The notes below the pieces were generated by a model that was given only the letters and a program-made list of their open reading frames with translations, made no database searches and was not told the origin of the DNA. From positions 4,097,047 through 4,161,046 of the forward strand of contig NC_087388.1 of the NCBI RefSeq assembly GCF_963675165.1: a stretch of 64,000 bases of DNA. Direction: 5' to 3'. Made by a program: the position numbers and the translations under genes. Origin of the DNA: Halichondria panicea (taxonomy: Eukaryota; Porifera; Demospongiae; Suberitida; Halichondriidae). Shown here piece by piece: positions 58,149-64,000 of the stretch (the first letter of the stretch is position 1; every line of letters starts with the position of its first letter).

Positions 58149-61100
58149 ATGGACTTACCTGAAGATTTGTCTTGCCTCAAAAGACCAGCTCTACAGGCTC
58201 TTTGTAAGAGGCATGGTATCAAGGCTAATGGGAAGGTAAAATGTAGTTCCCTACCTAGAATCATAGATTGAAGAGTTTAACGTCAATCTATATCTATGTG
58301 TAAGGTGGTACCGTAAAACCTCGATTTAAGGCGACCCTCTAAATAAGCGACACTTGGACATTTCTCCCATATAGCACCATATAGCACCATATAGATCTAA
58401 ATTAATTTTTTGTGTACATTAAAACTTTACTTTTGCAAAATGTAATTATTTAAAAGTGTCGCTTTAAATCGAGTTTTTACGGTACATGTGTTTAATGTTT
58501 TCTGTTATTCACTAGAACACGGACATGATAAAGACCCTTGAGAGAATCAGGAGTGAGACGTACGTTTAATTGTTTATTCTATTCCTCTTACACATACGTG
58601 AGCCATTTAATACATGCAATACTAAACATGAAGTCACTTTTACACACACATGTAGCTGAATTCATTGTTTCACTTGTTTTTGCAGTGTTGAAGCTCAAAC
58701 CGTTAAAGCTCAAACCGTTGAAGCTCAAACCAACTCTGATGCTGATGACCAACCAGGGCCGTCCCCTGTTGTTGAGGAGTCAGGTGACTCCCCATTTGCT
58801 GTGGCAACAAAAATCGTGAGAAAGAAGAAGGCTGGACGAAAGGGAATGAAACGGAAGACCAGAAGTGGAAGCAATAAAGAGAGAAAATGTTTGTCAAGTT
58901 TGAGTACGCTGAAACTAAAATAAGGAAAAAGAGATCTGTATTTACTTGGTGCCTTAGCATTATAGTAATGGGATTAGACACGCTGCTACATTGATGATTT
59001 CTGTCTTACCCGAAGGGTGTACATCTATAGCTTGCTACATACACAGTGTTATTCCGTAAATTAATGGTCCTTTCCCCCCTCTACAGCTGAGTCCAGTGCT
59101 GACTCTTCTGCTGCCAGTGACCTATCCGAACTAGCCTCAGAGGACCCAATCCTGAAACCAACTGATTCGACGGGCATGGGTGACACGCCCTGTGACAATA
59201 AGCCCACTTCCCGTAAGAGAAAGAGGCGAAACACCCACAGCGTATCGCCCAACTCTAGCTTCTGCTCACTACCAAAGATCCCTCGATTAGGCCCTACCAA
59301 CGATGACTTCACATCGTGGGGGAGCCCACCCAACACACCAATGCAAACTGGCGATTCAGATAGCAATTCAGGTGATAAAAACACATCGGATTATGTCGAC
59401 AAAGAAGACAATATTGTGACCAGGCCACCAATTTCTCCACCAACTGAGAACTCTGGTTCTAGGAAACGAAAGCGGAATTCCACCTTTGTGGTTAGCCCCT
59501 CACCGAGCAAAATGGAGACGGGAGCACCAGAAGAGAAAAGGTTTGTATTCTTCGGTGATTACTTTTGTACACTGACTCTCTGTATACATGTACACGACTG
59601 TGCTCCTGCATCTATTAATCTTAATGTATAACGGATCTGTTCGTCCTACATGTAAATTATGCTAATGAAATGCCTGCAGTGAGAGTGGCTATGATGTCAT
59701 GGCTGAGCTACAAAACATACTGGACAAAAAAGTCCAAGAAAGAAGTAAGCAAATCCAGTTTTACCGCAGACATTTATAACTTAATTAGCTGTTACAACAG
59801 CCAGTGGATAATAATTTTACTTACTCTGCCTACAGAGCATGCCCCGGACTACAAGCCAGTGCACAGCGTGGGCAAACTCTTCTCCAGACTACCAGTCAAG
59901 ACCAATACCGAAAGAAAGTTTGATAAGGCTCACTCAAGTCATTTCAAAAAGTACCAGTACAATGTACATGTATTTGAATGGTGTACATGTACAATGTACA
60001 CTCACTGAGCTTTTCCTTGTTCTTAAAATGTTTATTTGATTAAAAGTGTAATAGAGATCGTGCCTGTTTAATCAGCTGTTACGAGTGGGACTTTTCCACG
60101 AGGATAGATAATAAGTAGTCTAAGAGTTAGTTGCTTAGTGAGAGCATGCTATACGCTATTGTACCAACATCTCTTACGGGTGTGATGGTCTGTGTGTGTT
60201 TGTTTGTATTGTAGTTGCCAATTGACACACCTGTTTTACTTAGCATACTCCCTGTGCATAATAGCCTCACAGCTGATGGGTGTCGTCTGTGTGTGTCCTG
60301 TGTGCTAGATAAATTCGTGTACACGTACACACATTCATGACATGTAGTAAGTGTATGAAAGGTGGAAATGACACATAATGGTGTATTGTACAGTACTTCA
60401 ACTGCCGTGTGCTATACGGCGTTTGGTCATTATCTATATCTCCTGTCATTGTCACTTCTCTATTATTACTGTTCAAACAATTCATAGGATGAAATCCATC
60501 GTGTCTGTGGTGGAGGATAAAAAGAGAAAACAGTCGACTGGCAGAGTGCCTTCTTGTGCCAAGAAACCCAGGGTAAATAAGTGTGCTCATGTACATGTAC
60601 GTTATTATTCTATTTTTTGCCATTTAAACCTCTACATGTGCGTACTGTACTACATGTGAGTGCAGTTGGTAATCAATTGACAATAGATTTCTCTGCATTA
60701 CAATAGTTATTACTGCGATGAGTTATACAGGCACAAAATTGTGTATTCGTACTGAACATAATTATACATCCATTTGATTTTTCTGTCCAGTTGAGCAGTT
60801 CTGTAGTCAGAGCCCCCCTGCACACCAATCCCTCCACCCACAAGTCCCCCGCTAGGAGGAGGGTAACCAGCAGCATAAACAGTGAAGGTGAGTTGTTCCC
60901 TGCCGAGATGTGATATGCATCTGTACATAAACTAATGTTTGAGGCCTCCACATGTACAATATGTACATGTAGCACTGGTAAACATTAAGTTGTAACCACG
61001 ACTCTGGCACTTTATTTCCCATCAGTTTTCAAGCCAACCAACACCACTACTAAAAAGATGAACGTCAAATTCTCTGAGCTCTCCAAATCTACCAACAACC

Positions 61101-61685
61101 CTACAGGTTTGACACTAAGTGATGGCTCCTGGATCCTCGTATTGTACTTGCCCAAGCTTTTTATTTGCATGTGGCTCTATACACACTGTACATCATTGTA
61201 CATGTAATAAATTGCAAGGTTTATGATTTTAATCTGTGTTAACTGCTAGGAGCTTCTTATCTTGGTCTGCTCCGTCTATACTTATTGTGCAGTAGCTATG
61301 CACACTACTATTTACATTTCACATCACTAGTCTTGTGTTATTATGTATGTCATATCTACATGTATGCAGTCCAATGCTGCTCTCCCCACCCAGGGTTTCA
61401 GCTCAAGACACCCAAGAAAGTATTAGTTGTTAAGAAGACCCCCTCCAAGAAATCATACAATCTGGAGGAGTCCCTCAGGAAGAAACCAGCCTACAAACCA
61501 TACACAGGTATAGTGCACACACACACTGAGAATAAAATAATTATCATCGGCCTAGTGTCATTATATCTACCATCTACGTAGCTAAAAATTTGGCCTAGTA
61601 TAAATTATAAATAGGAGTTGGCTTAAGAAATTTCCTGTACGTATTTGTAGGTCCAGTGCCTAAGTTTGGAACAGCTCAACATTGA
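58149..61685 (+). CDS. NUSAP1-like: NuSAP-like nucleolar and spindle-associated protein
   Basis: Eleven-exon model, 459 aa: 58149-58235, 58516-58559, 58686-58888, 59087-59540, 59680-59744, 59836-59950, 60488-60572, 60791-60887, 61026-61106, 61394-61507, 61651-61685. The end of exon 3 is the only uncertain junction (58888, or 58903 in the same phase). The N-terminus is a SAP-like DNA-binding helix pair (LSCLKRPALQALCKRHGIKA). The middle is Ser/Pro- and Lys/Arg-rich with SRKRKRR-type nuclear signals. The C-terminal half aligns with human NuSAP in order: a block like AHFKEMESI (AHSSHFKKMKSI here), VKFSELSK, and FQLKTPKK to KKPAYKPYTG. NuSAP binds microtubules and chromatin around the mitotic spindle. 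Length is close to human (441 aa). A TA-flanked element lies in intron 1. Confidence 0.88.
58311..58482. mobile_element. TA-flanked miniature element, 172 bp, in NuSAP intron 1
   Basis: Ends CCGTAAAACCTCGATTTAAG and CTTTAAATCGAGTTTTTACG are inverted near-complements, with TA on both sides (58309-58310 and 58483-58484). GCGACACTT and AAGTGTCGC pair further in. CATATAGCAC repeats lie inside. A related one-sided fragment (GCGACCCTCTAAATATGCGACAC) is near 62778. Confidence 0.85.
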
Positions 61686-61997
61686 AATCTGCTGAAGAAC
61701 TCGAGCCTTGGACTCATTTTCATTTTTGTACATTCCATGCAATTACGTGTATTATATAAATTATGTGTTTGTGTTCATACCATTGCGGAATATTATAGAT
61801 ATAATTATATAAACACTTTTGTCTTATTATTGTCCAGTATTATTGATGTCAAATCTTGTTATTCATTGTAACACAAGTATGCATGTATATACATGGTATA
61901 TGTACTGCCAACATTCACAAAACAATAGTGCTATATATAATTGTAGACTGTATTTATGTGATTCATAAAAAGTAATTAGGTCATTGAAGGGAATCGA
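61686..61997. other. Convergent 3' spacer
   Basis: The NuSAP gene and the ZNF706 gene converge here, 312 bp apart. The AT-rich sequence presumably holds both 3' untranslated regions. No other gene is seen. Confidence 0.6.
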
Positions 61998-62219
61998 TCA
62001 CGCGCTCTCAGCTAGCTCTGGAGGAAGGGGACTTCGGGGATGCTTGCTCTCGAAGTGTTGTTTGTACGTCTTTGGATCAGGCATTTGTGACCGACAAACT
62101 GGACACGTAAAGACAAGAGCTTTCATGGCAGCAGCTTTGTGGTCTGTGCTTTTCTTAGAGGCTGATTTCTTCGCTGCATTCTTTTGCTGGGCCTGTATCT
62201 TCTGTTGACCCCTGGCCAT
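61998..62219 (-). CDS. ZNF706: Zinc finger protein 706 homologue
   Basis: Single coding exon, 73 aa, nearly the human length of 76. It starts MARGQQKIQAQQKNA, a basic 4F5/SERF-like N-terminus, then has one C2H2 finger (FTCPVCRSQMPDPKTYKQHF, with the second histidine in ESKH) and ends PLPPELAES. This small protein is strongly conserved in animals; in vertebrates it is a nuclear or translation-associated regulator of stem-cell exit. An upstream in-frame ATG would add 24 residues, but a likely acceptor (TTGTACAG near 62231) puts that stretch in an intron, so the conserved MARGQQ start is chosen. Confidence 0.95.
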   Translation of the reverse strand: MARGQQKIQAQQKNAAKKSASKKSTDHKAAAMKALVFTCPVCRSQMPDPKTYKQHFESKHPRSPLPPELAESA

Positions 62220-62571
62220 TTTTGTAATCGTCTGTACAATTACAACAAAACAACATGAATCGTTAATTGTACAACTTGTACAGTATTGCACACATGTACG
62301 TACACAAGTTTTGTGGCTAAATAATTATACTACATTAGAAAACATGCATTTACATAATTATTATGAACTATAGCTTTAATAGCAGTAACCTTACTGACGT
62401 ACGTAGGTACTGAGCTTTTGAGAACTTCACTGTTTACCTGAGTCACTTGATGAGCATTAGTTAGAAAAGTGGACAGCCGATAGGGTTAAAGGTCAAAGTT
62501 TACCTCTTTTTGTGAGGTTCTTTTTCCTGGTCAGCCAGGCCGCCACTGCATGCACTGAACACCCACCTTCA
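62220..62571. promoter_or_regulatory. Head-to-head upstream region of ZNF706 and the last gene
   Basis: The start codons of the minus-strand ZNF706 gene and the plus-strand gene at 62572 are 352 bp apart. The interval probably includes a ZNF706 5' untranslated exon and both promoters. No specific motif is convincing. Confidence 0.35.
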
Positions 62572-63962
62572 ATGGAGTCTGTGAAGGAGTATATTATCAG
62601 CTGGCTGGATTGGGGAGTAGACTATGTGAAGGATGACCCTCAAGACTTTTTCACCAAATGTTAGTTCGAAAAGTTGTGTTTTAAAATTGTAATTGTCTGA
62701 ATGACGTGCCACTCAGACCATAGATTTTGTGGTTCTTTAGTTCAGATGATTTGGTGTTCGTTTAAATACAAGTTGATTGCGACCCTCTAAATATGCGACA
62801 CAAGGACGCAAAGCAGTTACACTACTGCACTGTAATTGATTTAATTACAGCGCCAGAAAAAATGAATTCCACTTCTGAGTGGCGCATCTTTTAGAACACA
62901 AAACAATTTAGTTTAGCTGGCACTTATGTTCTACAGCTAGTAGACATTATAGAGAAAATGGGCATGGTCTAGCTCAGTACGTTTCATGCTAGCTGCACCG
63001 TTGAGAGCTGAGTGACTGGTGAGCTATGGGTTAGAAAACTGTTCAGAAGTGTGAAGGAAGTCAAAGATGCAGGATGATTGTCAAACAAGCTTTTTTTATA
63101 AGCGCCCAAAAAATAATTACAGCAACGGTAGGCGCTTCTTTTAGTGTCTCAATTATGCTGATACTGACGTGGCGCTGTAATTACATCAATTACAGTACTA
63201 TGCGGATATATTTAGCGAATGAAGCAAATAATTATAATTGGAAAGCTTCATGGGATTATTGATCACATTATTATGAGATTGTATTAATTGGCGATTTTGG
63301 CGACTCTTACCATAGATTGAAAAGGAAGGGGATTGGAAACGACCAGGCCTCCCTGTGTAAATGGTTGAAACACTCCGCGTTATGATTTCGCGCTCGCGAT
63401 TATTTTTGTTTTGACCGTACTCTGGTTGTATTTCAACTGTTTCTAGCTCTCCTATCCACTAGCGATCACTCAGAGGCTGGGAGGTTACTCTAGAGAAGTA
63501 AGTTTACACCACTGACAAGCTCTAACTTGTCTAAGTCCGCTGTCTTTACTCTGTTTTTAGTTTTTGTTGAGTATAGCTTGAATTACTCCACGTCAACTTT
63601 TCTCTTTCCCTGCTGCAAAGCCTAAACAGCAAAAGACATTGCTTGACTTGGTTATTATGTATCTAAGTGCTATATAGAATGGTTTCATGCCATGGATAAG
63701 CTTTACTGTTCATAAACGTTTGCAGTATAGTCCTTCAAACTGCTTTAATATACTTTTAGACACACCACGGGCCTTGACCTCTCACGACTTCATAGTAAGG
63801 GCTGTTCCTTCTTTTATAGCATTTATTTGTTTAGTGATAGTGGTTGCGTTGCTTAGTCAACCTTTTAGAGCTATATTCTCTTTACTTTTTAGAATATTCA
63901 ACATTAAAAGTGATCAATTTCACCATTTCTATGTACAGCACATTGTATGGCAGCCAAGACAG
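62572..63962 (+). CDS. 5' part of an unrecognised membrane-protein gene, running off the window
   Basis: Proposed exons are 62572-62659 (ATG, donor GTTAGT), 63463-63497 (acceptor CCACTAG, donor GTAAGT) and 63726-63962 (acceptor TTTGCAG, donor GTAATG). The phases agree (1, 0, 0), giving 120 codons that continue past the right edge. The N-terminus is acidic and Trp-rich (ISWLDWGVDYVKDDPQDFF). Exon 3 has a hydrophobic run (AVPSFIAFICLVIVVALLSQ), probably membrane-embedded, followed by FRAIFSLLFRIF. The beginning faintly resembles SMIM15, but the following sequence does not. The middle exon is the least certain; an acceptor at 63446 gives a longer exon in another phase. Function unknown. Confidence 0.45.
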
Positions 63963-64000
63963 GTAATGAGCATGCTGATTATAAAATAATCCCTTTGTAG

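Noticed and set aside
62572..62659. SMIM15 homologue
   Set aside because: The Trp-rich start and DDPQDFF phrase recall SMIM15, but the next in-phase exons do not encode the expected hydrophobic and basic tail.

Overview
The window is nuclear DNA from an early-branching animal, most likely a demosponge. The evidence is AT-rich, compact intron-containing genes, many short terminal-inverted-repeat transposons, and animal protein families: a PTPN14/21-type phosphatase, NuSAP, ZNF706, an NWD-type NACHT-WD40 protein and a Death-kinase-Kelch fusion. The sponge assignment is inferred; species cannot be read from the sequence. Gene models were built by hand from splice signals, reading-frame phase and recognisable protein motifs. 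Where a model is called exact, the exon lengths sum to whole codons and every junction keeps the frame.

Layout. 1-5250: no recognised gene apart from a small two-exon minus-strand gene (4806-5343), plus transposon remains. 5667-11840 (+): four-exon NACHT/WD40 protein of 1588 aa. 11841-13565: transposon-derived spacer. 13566-27650 (-): a two-exon gene for a giant 4297-aa protein holding a SecA-type preprotein-translocase ATPase core; 12.8 kb of its coding sequence is one exon. 27721-37360: a nest of mobile elements (TTAA-flanked, 9-bp-TSD Mutator-like, 5-bp-TSD hAT-like, TA-flanked), several inserted in one another. 37592-38168 (-): a paralogue of the 4.8-5.3 kb gene. 39039-43118 (+): Death-kinase-Kelch protein of 731 aa. 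42773-44847: a duplication of the junction between the Kelch gene and the next gene. 44669-57765 (-): 25-exon FERM/PTP phosphatase of 915 aa, PTPN14/21 type. 58149-61685 (+): 11-exon NuSAP-like gene, head to head with the phosphatase. 61998-62219 (-): ZNF706. 62572 to the right edge (+): start of an unrecognised membrane-protein gene.

The genes split into two groups. The left half holds innate-immunity-like or stress-sensor architectures (NACHT-WD40, SecA-like giant, Death-kinase-Kelch) made of long exons amid transposons. The right half holds conserved housekeeping or cell-organisation genes with many short exons. The most unusual item is the giant SecA-core protein in an animal gene. The clearest evolutionary signal is the tail-to-tail duplication in which each copy kept a different working gene end.
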